5,841 nucleotides of DNA from an uncultured Anaerosacchariphilus sp. (GTDB taxonomy: Bacteria; Bacillota; Clostridia; Lachnospirales; Lachnospiraceae). Each line of letters begins with the position of its first letter. Position 1 is the first letter of the stretch. Made by a program: the position numbers and the translations under genes. The stretch is from contig CAKRTY010000110.1 of assembly GCA_934402125.1 (NCBI GenBank), forward strand, positions 1-5,841. Reading direction: 5' to 3'. This document shows, one piece after another, positions 1 through 5,067 of this stretch. Under the pieces are notes generated by a model. It did not search any database, was not told the origin of the DNA, and was given only the letters and a program-made list of their open reading frames with translations.

Positions 1-8
1 ATTGGGTA

Positions 9-40
9 GGATTGTGAGAGTGCGTAGCACGGAGCAATCC
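9..40. repeat. REP-like nested palindromic element (left)
   Basis: Outer arms GGATTG (9-14) and CAATCC (35-40) enclose a small perfect inner hairpin, GTGC-GTA-GCAC (20-30). The text after the first arm reads TGAGAG. The element at 5805-5841 has the same plan: an outer stem ending in ATT-G-TG followed by GAGAG, an inner hairpin, then the closing arm. Both lie outside the outermost genes. Small nested palindromes of this kind are common as dispersed intergenic repeats in Clostridia, but family membership is inferred from two copies only. The element could extend past the window edge. Confidence 0.5.
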
Positions 41-50
41 ATAGGCATCA

Positions 51-76
51 AAGTCGGGGGTTTTTAACCCCGACTT
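51..76 (-). terminator. Hairpin after the nitroreductase gene, probable terminator
   Basis: Perfect 9-bp arms AAGTCGGGG (51-59) and CCCCGACTT (68-76) surround an 8-nt loop. The hairpin starts 5 nt past the stop codon of the minus-strand nitroreductase gene, the normal place for an intrinsic terminator. Reading in that direction, only three Ts follow the stem, so termination may be weak or factor-assisted. It could also serve a converging gene outside the window. Confidence 0.6.
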
Positions 77-81
77 CATTT

Positions 82-969
82 CTATAACAAATCCACTGCC
101 TTGGCAGCCGCTTCCTGGAGCATCTGGCAAAAGCCCTCGGGATCGGTCATGTTCTTGCCCTTGCCCTCTTCTATGATGTCCACCAGCTCCTGTATATCCT
201 TTTCCTCACAGGTACTGCCCAGCATCCGCGCCAGCCGTCCCGCGGATTCAATCAGACGTAGGGGACCGTACATATGGGGCTCCCCGGGCAATCCGGCCGC
301 GCTGGTAATCATATAGATCAGCAGTTCCCGCAGCTCTTTCTTATTAAGCTGCAGGGGCTCTGTCTGCGCACTCTGCGTCTTTGCAGGCTTGTCCTGCGCT
401 TTTGCAGATTTCTCCGGCTCCGGCGAAGCCGCCGCTTTTTCCTTCGCCGGTTCCGTCCAGGCGTTCCAGAACAGCACCTGATCCATGGCTTTCCGTTTCG
501 GCTCCCGCGGCTCTGCCGCAGGCCAGCCTACGGAAATCAGGATTTCCAGCCGCATGGTATCCGGCAGATTCAAAAGCTTATGTACCGCCTTGTCATTATA
601 GCTTTTGATGGCGCAGGTTCCAAGACCCAGATCCGCAGCCTCTAGCATCAGATTTTCCGCCGCCATAGCCGCGTCCATCATCAGGCCGTAGACCAGGCTG
701 TTCTTACTGCCCCGCCGTTCTACCTCAGCCAGATCGCTGGCGATGGCGATGATGACCGGCGGCTTGCCGGAGAGACCCGGGCTGAAGGAATCGACTGCCC
801 GCACCAGCTCCGGCTCATCCGCCACAAAGAACCGCCAGGCCTGCATGTTGCTGGCGCTGGGGGCCAGGGCCGCTGCCCGGATAAGCTGCTCCAGAAGCTC
901 CCTGGAAACCGGCTTTTCAGAAAATTTACGGATGCTCCGCCGTTTTTCAATTACCTCATGTAACTCCAT
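82..969 (-). CDS. Nitroreductase-family flavoprotein with extra C-terminal (DUF6092-like) domain
   Basis: This is a probable FMN-dependent, NAD(P)H-using oxidoreductase of the cytoplasm, 295 aa; its physiological substrate cannot be told from sequence. Residues 1-170 form the nitroreductase fold: RRSIRKF at 10-16 (FMN phosphate contact region), PSASNMQAW at 37-45 (the family's PS..N.QPW motif, with Ala replacing the usual Pro), and GLGTC at 115-119 in the second flavin-binding region. Residues about 172-207 are a low-complexity linker rich in Lys, Ala, Pro, Glu and Gln. Residues about 210-295 are a helical domain containing LLIYMITSAAGL and EPHMYGPLRLIESAGRL, which resembles DUF6092 as I remember it. 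Family members usually stop near 170-220 aa, so this is a fusion. The start at 969 is chosen because GGAGG (979-983) lies 9 nt upstream; the ATG at 987 overlaps that ribosome binding site. The gene lies 46 nt after the AEC gene and is probably cotranscribed with it. The nitroreductase call is secure; the tail domain less so. Confidence 0.88.
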   Translation of the reverse strand: MELHEVIEKRRSIRKFSEKPVSRELLEQLIRAAALAPSASNMQAWRFFVADEPELVRAVDSFSPGLSGKPPVIIAIASDLAEVERRGSKNSLVYGLMMDAAMAAENLMLEAADLGLGTCAIKSYNDKAVHKLLNLPDTMRLEILISVGWPAAEPREPKRKAMDQVLFWNAWTEPAKEKAAASPEPEKSAKAQDKPAKTQSAQTEPLQLNKKELRELLIYMITSAAGLPGEPHMYGPLRLIESAGRLARMLGSTCEEKDIQELVDIIEEGKGKNMTDPEGFCQMLQEAAAKAVDLL

Positions 970-978
970 GCGTATCTT

Positions 979-983
979 CCTCC
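979..983 (-). promoter_or_regulatory. Ribosome binding site that sets the nitroreductase start
   Basis: On the minus strand the sequence GGGGAGG lies 9 nt before the ATG at 969. The alternative in-frame ATG at 987 is fused to the first G of this site, so it would have no usable ribosome binding site of its own. This favours the shorter, 295-residue protein, which also begins at the family's normal N-terminus (MELHEVIEKRRSIR). Confidence 0.8.
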
Positions 984-1015
984 CCATACATCGTATTAAT
1001 ACCTTTTATCTTACT

Positions 1016-1966
1016 CTATGAAAGGATTCCTGTAAACAGAAACAGAATCGGAATCGTCACCATACAGCAGAGCGTAGTCACAAATACCGCCGTGGACGCG
1101 TATTCCTCGTCCAGCCCATACTGATTGGCAATCATACAGCTGGTGGTCATGGAGGGCGCGCCTGCAATCAGCATCAGCACAATCCGCTCTGTCTCCGGCA
1201 AAAACGGCCCCGTCAACGCATACAGCAGAAGCGGCACGGCCAGAAGCTTGGTCAGCACCAGCAGCCACAGGGTCTTCAGGCAGTGCAGACTGCCTTTATC
1301 CAGGAAACAGATGGTACAGCCCACATAGATAAGTCCCAGACTGTAGCTGATATTTCCCACATTGCCGCAGACCTCCAGAACCGGCCCGGGCAATGTAACT
1401 GACAGGGAATTCAGGGTCAGGGTCAGCACGATGGAAACCAGAATCGGATTCAGCAGCCGTTTCCCGAGAATCCGATACCAGGGCTCCCGTCCTTTTTCGA
1501 TTCCCCGGGTAAAGAGATACAGACCCAGGGTCCAGACCATCATCGTATCCACGGCGGAGCAGATGGGGATATACTGCTGGCCGTTCTCCGGCGTATACAG
1601 GGCCATCAGAATCGGGATCACCACGAAGCCGTAATTGCCGCCTACCATGCAGCCCGCGTGCACGTTGGAGGTGGGGGATTTCAGTCCCGCCAGACGCACG
1701 CACACAAGGCCCGCCGCTCCCAGCAGCAGATAGCCTGCTATCTGCCAGAGAACGATGCCGTGGAAATCCGCCAGATCTGCCCAGGTGGTTCCCCGCTGGC
1801 ACAAAAGGGAGACCGTCAGACAGGGCAGCACCACCTTAATCAGGAAGACTGACAGGGACGGCAGGCTGTTTTTGGGAAAAATTCCCAGTTTCGAAATGGT
1901 GAAGCCCAGCGCAATCAGAAGAAAAAAGCTGATAAGCTTCGGTACTATAATAATAAAATACTCCAT
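1016..1966 (-). CDS. AEC (auxin efflux carrier) family permease
   Basis: This is an integral membrane secondary transporter of the AEC/BART group, 316 aa, the usual length. It has about ten hydrophobic segments in two halves of five: roughly 5-25, 37-57, 70-91, 103-123 and 135-153, then 173-190, 203-221, 231-252, 260-280 and 290-312. Family marks are GNYGFVVIPI at 110-119, LLNPILV at 171-177, and the C-terminal signature GAPSMTTSCMIANQYG at 269-284 followed by DEEYASTAVFVTT. Characterised bacterial members export or exchange malate, malonate and similar carboxylates; the substrate here is unknown. The ATG at 1966 has GAGGA (1973-1977) 6 nt upstream. That site directly adjoins the T-run of a hairpin (1978-2021), so the gene begins immediately after a terminator-like structure. 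I see no convincing promoter in the short gap, so expression may depend on read-through or on a promoter inside the end of the transporter gene. The nitroreductase gene follows 46 nt later. Confidence 0.9.
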   Translation of the reverse strand: MEYFIIIVPKLISFFLLIALGFTISKLGIFPKNSLPSLSVFLIKVVLPCLTVSLLCQRGTTWADLADFHGIVLWQIAGYLLLGAAGLVCVRLAGLKSPTSNVHAGCMVGGNYGFVVIPILMALYTPENGQQYIPICSAVDTMMVWTLGLYLFTRGIEKGREPWYRILGKRLLNPILVSIVLTLTLNSLSVTLPGPVLEVCGNVGNISYSLGLIYVGCTICFLDKGSLHCLKTLWLLVLTKLLAVPLLLYALTGPFLPETERIVLMLIAGAPSMTTSCMIANQYGLDEEYASTAVFVTTLCCMVTIPILFLFTGILS

Positions 1967-1977
1967 CGTTTGTCCTC

Positions 1978-2021
1978 AAAAAGGGAAACCCTGTCCGATC
2001 ACGGACAGAATTCCCCTTTTT
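1978..2021. terminator. Intrinsic terminator or attenuator between OPT and AEC genes
   Basis: The core stem is CTGTCCG (1991-1997) and CGGACAG (2002-2008) with loop ATCA. A second stem pairs AAAAAGGGAA (1978-1987) with TTCCC(C)TTTTT (2011-2021) across a small internal loop. Both strands end in five Ts, so it can act in either direction. The transcript of interest is the minus-strand one from the OPT transporter gene, which ends 43 nt before it. On that strand the T-run touches the AEC ribosome binding site, an arrangement that would also suit an attenuator controlling AEC. Confidence 0.82.
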
Positions 2022-2047
2022 CCTGTAAATTCAGGCTTTTAAATTTT

Positions 2048-2064
2048 CAGATATCCGATATCTG
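2048..2064. repeat. 17-bp near-perfect palindrome (possible operator)
   Basis: CAGATATC (2048-2055), a single central base, then GATATCTG (2057-2064) form perfect 8-bp half-sites. The palindrome begins immediately after the transporter stop codon. A 17-bp odd-centred dyad is the size of many dimeric-regulator operators, and it lies about 80 bp upstream of the AEC start. It could equally be a weak RNA hairpin, though a one-base loop is sterically poor for RNA. No regulator gene is present in the window. Confidence 0.35.
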
Positions 2065-3747
2065 TCAGTCCTTCTTTCCAACCAGTCCCAGAGTTGCGGT
2101 GAAGAAGCTGTAGATAGCAGCTCCTGCCAGCGCGCCGGCACCCAGGATATTGAGGGTCTGCTCGTTCTCTTTGTTCGCGCGGACAGCAATCAGACGGATA
2201 ATCAGGCCGGCCGCGATGGTCAGGCCGTTGATGATGTTGCCTACCAGAAGTCCGGTTGCAAACAGGATACCCAGCTGACGTTTTCCACCGACCAGCTGAA
2301 TGATAGCGCCCGGGATCGCCCAGATAAGAAGCCATTTTGTGATTTCCGCGCTTGCTCCCGCGTCGATGGTAGCTACGAAGGTATTGGACACTGCTACGAA
2401 CAGTCCCTGTCCGAAGTACTTATTCGCAAAGAAGGCAACCATCACAAAGGCAACCACAAAGCCCATCAGCTCTGCCAGGAACTGCTGCTTGCGTCCTTCC
2501 TTCTCCAGCTCCGGATTTGCTCCGTTTCCTCTTAAGATATAACCGCACTTCAGGTCGTACGCCATATCGGAGAAGCAGGGGCCGGTCGCTGCGGTAAAGC
2601 CTACCAGCAGGCCCAGAGCCAGCTTCGGGAAACCGAGAAGCATACCTACAATCAGGAAAATCAGGGCTGTCGCAAATCCCGGGAACCAGCCGGAATACAT
2701 GGCGGAGATACCTACGATCAGCTCAGAGGCCTCTGCCGCGAAGGCTGCGAAGATCAGCCAGAGAATGAACTGCGGCAGACTCATCTTGGTGATGATTCCG
2801 CCTACGACTGCCAAGAAGAGACCGATCACCAGGTATGCGCCGAAGCCCACGCCCAGGGTCTTCTTCATATGTTCTTTGGATACCACGTTGGTGCTGTCCG
2901 TTACCTTGGCGCCCTTGCTCTTCTTAAACAGGGAGATGCCGCACTGTACCAGGGAAATGATACCTGCGCCGATCATAACGCCGTGCGCCATGTACTGCAG
3001 GGAAAGGTGGTCTGTGTATACAAAGCCCTCTCCGAACAAATTGGTTACGAAGGTAAAGGCGTGTCCGAAGATTGAGAAGGAGAAGCCGTTCACCTTCAGG
3101 ACGCCGATCACCAGGGAACCTGCAGCCAGCGCCGCCATGGCTCCGAAATCACCAAACCAGGAAACTCCCAGAAGGTCCATGGGAAGTCCCGCAATCTTAC
3201 CTACCCAGCCAAGGCCGATACCTACCAGAAGCAGAACCGCCTTCTTGCCTTTTTCGATAACTGCCATGATGGAATCCGCGGCAGCGACTCCGGGCGGCCA
3301 TGCGCCCTCTGCCGGGAACATCTCAGATCCGAAGCAGTTGTAAAGAATGGTAGCGTCCACACAGGTCGCCAGCATCACGCCAATCAGCATCGGGAACATC
3401 AGCTCCGGATAACCCATGATTACCGGGATACCGATGGGAAGAATCATACAGTTCGCTGCGGAAAAGGTCGCTGCGGAGATAGAGGTCTGTAACAGATTCT
3501 GTCTGTGGATGCTGCGGTATTTTCTCAGGAATGCCACCGGGATACGGGAAAGAAGGATGGCAAACAGTGCTCCAATGATGGAGGTGTTCGGAGTCACACC
3601 GGTACGGACGATCAGCTCCAGTCCGATAATACAGCCGACGACGGCCAGCGGAAGTCCCAGAATCAGTACCTGGGGATCCCATGCCTTCGGATGCTCTGCT
3701 GCGGAAATCGACTGCTGTTTTTTCAGTTCAGGATTTTCACTTATCAT
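2065..3747 (-). CDS. OPT/YSL-type oligopeptide transporter family protein
   Basis: This is a large integral membrane importer, 560 aa, of the oligopeptide transporter (OPT) superfamily. Members typically carry short peptides, modified peptides or metal-chelator conjugates by proton coupling. About twelve or more hydrophobic segments are visible from residue 26 to 555, with a hydrophilic loop at about 274-297. Family marks are NLLQTSISAATFSA at 84-97 (the conserved N-terminal ENxxVQTxxSA-type motif) and, in the C-terminal half, TAATGPCFSDMAYDLKCGYI at 385-404 followed by RKQQ at 419-422. These match the bacterial OPT pattern of a small-residue stretch, DLKTGYLLG and a PRKQQ loop. The start at 3747 has AAGGA (3758-3762) 10 nt upstream. 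The promoter is at 3828-3856. It is transcribed divergently from the DUF1177-aroM pair, suggesting it imports their substrate. The substrate itself is not predictable. The OPT superfamily call rests on motifs recalled from memory; another multi-pass family is possible but less likely. Confidence 0.8.
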   Translation of the reverse strand: MISENPELKKQQSISAAEHPKAWDPQVLILGLPLAVVGCIIGLELIVRTGVTPNTSIIGALFAILLSRIPVAFLRKYRSIHRQNLLQTSISAATFSAANCMILPIGIPVIMGYPELMFPMLIGVMLATCVDATILYNCFGSEMFPAEGAWPPGVAAADSIMAVIEKGKKAVLLLVGIGLGWVGKIAGLPMDLLGVSWFGDFGAMAALAAGSLVIGVLKVNGFSFSIFGHAFTFVTNLFGEGFVYTDHLSLQYMAHGVMIGAGIISLVQCGISLFKKSKGAKVTDSTNVVSKEHMKKTLGVGFGAYLVIGLFLAVVGGIITKMSLPQFILWLIFAAFAAEASELIVGISAMYSGWFPGFATALIFLIVGMLLGFPKLALGLLVGFTAATGPCFSDMAYDLKCGYILRGNGANPELEKEGRKQQFLAELMGFVVAFVMVAFFANKYFGQGLFVAVSNTFVATIDAGASAEITKWLLIWAIPGAIIQLVGGKRQLGILFATGLLVGNIINGLTIAAGLIIRLIAVRANKENEQTLNILGAGALAGAAIYSFFTATLGLVGKKD

Positions 3748-3770
3748 AGTATCAGCTTCCTTTCTAAAAA

Positions 3771-3815
3771 AGCTATGATACAGGCATCCCCGTTGTCCTA
3801 TGCCCGTTCATAGCT
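3771..3815 (-). promoter_or_regulatory. Hairpin in the OPT transporter 5' leader
   Basis: Outer arms AGCTATGA (3771-3778) and TCATAGCT (3808-3815) are perfectly complementary. Inside them, GGCAT (3783-3787) pairs with ATGCC (3800-3804), with a small bulged zone between and a 12-nt loop. It lies between the predicted transcription start near 3821 and the ribosome binding site at 3758-3762, so the leader RNA could fold around it. It does not match any riboswitch class I know. It could instead be read as a DNA operator just downstream of the promoter. Confidence 0.5.
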
Positions 3816-3827
3816 CGTGATGGTTTT

Positions 3828-3856
3828 ATCATACCCTAACTTCATCGCTCTGTCAA
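3828..3856 (-). promoter_or_regulatory. Sigma-A promoter of the OPT transporter gene
   Basis: On the minus strand, a consensus -35 box TTGACA (3851-3856) is followed after exactly 17 bp by TATGAT (3828-3833), five of six matches to TATAAT. Predicted transcription start is near 3821, giving a leader of roughly 75 nt that contains the hairpin at 3771-3815. Confidence 0.8.
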
Positions 3857-3912
3857 GGCAAAGTGTAAACGCCCTCTAAAATTTCTTAATTTTCCATAAA
3901 CTTTTCGGAAAT

Positions 3913-3938
3913 TTCTGGTGGTTTCTGGCTTCTTCTGG
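3913..3938 (+). repeat. Three TTCTGG direct repeats spaced 10 bp apart
   Basis: TTCTGG occurs at 3913-3918, 3923-3928 and 3933-3938, a period of exactly one helical turn, so all three copies face the same side of the DNA. The array ends about 49 bp before the -35 box of the DUF1177 promoter and about 57 bp before the transporter -35 box on the other side. Such phasing suits an activator or repressor binding cooperatively. The protein that would bind is unknown. Confidence 0.5.
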
Positions 3939-3986
3939 ATCTTTTATATCTTTTTATACTTTGTCTAAAAATCGGCATTAAAATGG

Positions 3987-4015
3987 TTGCTTTCCTGTGC
4001 AAAATGCGTTATGAT
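3987..4015 (+). promoter_or_regulatory. Sigma-A promoter of the DUF1177-aroM genes
   Basis: TTGCTT (3987-3992) and TATGAT (4010-4015) are separated by exactly 17 bp, and an AT-rich tract lies upstream. Predicted transcription start is near 4022, giving a short leader of about 30 nt that includes the AGGAGGT ribosome binding site (4034-4040), 11 nt before the DUF1177 start. Confidence 0.75.
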
Positions 4016-4051
4016 TCTTATAGAATTTATTACAGGAGGTAACTTTAAATC

Positions 4052-4990
4052 ATGCTTATCAAACAGGTTATGGAGGTTTTCGATGTTCTCGACAGCAGTA
4101 CAGTAAACGGCGCAGCCGTTAAGGATTATCTGCTTTCCGTGAACCCCGAGGCAAACGTGGAGGTTTACCCGCTGGAGGGACCCAAGGGCAGCACCGATAT
4201 GGTAAAGGTTCGCATCCCTGGTACCAACGGTAAGGCAAAGGGTGGATCCGCTCCGACTATCGGTCTTCTGGGACGTCTGGGCGGTATCGGCGCGCGTCCG
4301 GAGATGATTGGCTTCGTATCCGACGGAGACGGCGCACTCTGCGCACTGGCTGTTGCAGCCAAGCTTCTGGACATGCAGACCAAGGGCGATTATCTGGAGG
4401 GCGACGTATTTGTATCTACCCAGATTTGTCCCCATGCTCCGACTGCTCCCCACAAGCCGGTTCCCTTCATGGGCTCCCCGGTTGAGATGTCTCAGGTCAA
4501 CAGAGAGGAAGTCAGCCCCGAGCTGGACGCTATCCTGACTGTAGACACCACCAAGGGCAACCGTGTCATCAATACCAGAGGTTTCGCTATCTCCAGTACT
4601 GTAAAGGAAGGCTGGGTTCTTCGTGTATCCGAGGATCTGCTGGAGATCATGCAGCGTACCACAGGACAGCTTCCGTATGTATTCCCGCTGAGCATGCAGG
4701 ATATCACACCTTACGGAAATGACGTATATCACCTGAACAGTATTCTGCAGCCCTGCACCGCTACCAAGGCTCCGGTTGTAGGCGTGGCTATCACCACCGA
4801 GACCATGGTTCCCGGCTGTGCTACAGGCTCCACTCACTTTGCTGACGTAGAGGAGACCGCACGCTACATGATGGAGGTTGCAAAATCCTTCGGCCGCGGC
4901 GAAGTAAGCTTCTACGACGAGGAGGAGTACGAGCATCTGGTGAAGCTGTACGGCAAGATGGATCATCTTCAGACTCTTGGAAACAAATAA
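4052..4990 (+). CDS. DUF1177-family protein
   Basis: A 312-aa soluble protein with no signal peptide or membrane segment, so probably cytoplasmic. The opening LIKQVMEVFDVLDSSTVNG and the blocks described here match the DUF1177 family, whose biochemical role I do not know to be established. Notable blocks are GFVSDGDGALCALA (87-100), CPHAPTAPHKPVPFMGSP (126-143, with His128 and His134), DTTKGNR (165-171), and GSTHFADVEETARYMMEVAK (259-278). The last block and the SDGDGA block resemble the distal His/Asp region and the metal-bridging Asp region of M42/M20-like aminopeptidases, so a zinc-peptidase-like or amidohydrolase fold is plausible but inferred. A full AGGAGGT ribosome binding site and a good promoter suggest strong expression. 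It is first in a plus-strand unit with aroM and divergent from an OPT transporter. A terminator follows its stop codon. Family assignment is good; function is unknown. Confidence 0.85.
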   Translation: MLIKQVMEVFDVLDSSTVNGAAVKDYLLSVNPEANVEVYPLEGPKGSTDMVKVRIPGTNGKAKGGSAPTIGLLGRLGGIGARPEMIGFVSDGDGALCALAVAAKLLDMQTKGDYLEGDVFVSTQICPHAPTAPHKPVPFMGSPVEMSQVNREEVSPELDAILTVDTTKGNRVINTRGFAISSTVKEGWVLRVSEDLLEIMQRTTGQLPYVFPLSMQDITPYGNDVYHLNSILQPCTATKAPVVGVAITTETMVPGCATGSTHFADVEETARYMMEVAKSFGRGEVSFYDEEEYEHLVKLYGKMDHLQTLGNK

Positions 4991-5011
4991 TTTTTCTTCT
5001 GCACGCAAGGA

Positions 5012-5041
5012 GGCGGCCGTATACTCTGCGGCCGTCTTTTT
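5012..5041 (+). terminator. Intrinsic terminator between DUF1177 and aroM
   Basis: Arms GGCGGCCG (5012-5019) and CGGCCGTC (5029-5036) pair over 8 bp with one G-T pair and a 9-nt loop, followed by TTTTT (5037-5041). It starts 21 nt after the DUF1177 stop. Because the aroM start is only 26 nt further on, the hairpin would act as a partial terminator that lowers AroM relative to DUF1177. The T-run merges with a TATAAT hexamer at 5041-5046, but there is no matching -35 box, and a start from it would leave almost no leader. Confidence 0.82.
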
Positions 5042-5067
5042 ATAATCACGAAAGGATGAATGAGATT

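Larger units (their letters stand above)
3748..4051. promoter_or_regulatory. Divergent intergenic control region, 304 bp
   Basis: This AT-rich, gene-free stretch separates the transporter (minus) from the DUF1177 gene (plus). It contains a promoter for each side, a long hairpin in the transporter leader (3771-3815), an imperfect inverted repeat AATTTTCC (3888-3895) / GGAAATTT (3907-3914), and three phased TTCTGG repeats (3913-3938). The AT-rich tract at 3939-3970 lies just upstream of the DUF1177 promoter. I see no small open reading frame with a credible ribosome binding site here. Confidence 0.7.

Noticed and set aside
970..987. Upstream ATG extending the nitroreductase by six residues
   Set aside because: That ATG overlaps the GGGGAGG ribosome binding site that serves the ATG at 969, so the longer form is unlikely.
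993..1002. GTATTAATAC palindrome between AEC and nitroreductase genes
   Set aside because: A 10-bp AT-rich palindrome is easily expected by chance, and no promoter elements accompany it.
1296..1802. 168-codon minus-strand frame within the AEC gene
   Set aside because: It is a +1 shadow with Arg/Gly/Pro-rich composition and no hydrophobic segments; the AEC frame is intact without it.
2699..3343. 214-codon plus-strand open frame inside the transporter gene
   Set aside because: Its translation is rich in Pro, Thr, Ile and Arg, as expected from the complement of membrane-protein codons, and it has no ribosome binding site.
3965..5008. 347-codon open frame on the minus strand opposite DUF1177
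   Set aside because: It lies antisense to a gene with clear family motifs, promoter and ribosome binding site. Its translation has no recognisable domain, and the frame is open because of codon bias in the real gene.
5056..5067. Upstream ATG extending AroM by four residues
   Set aside because: It directly abuts the AAAGG site with no spacing, while the family N-terminus MKIGALTIGQ begins at 5068. The 12-nt spacing to 5068 is long, so some doubt remains.
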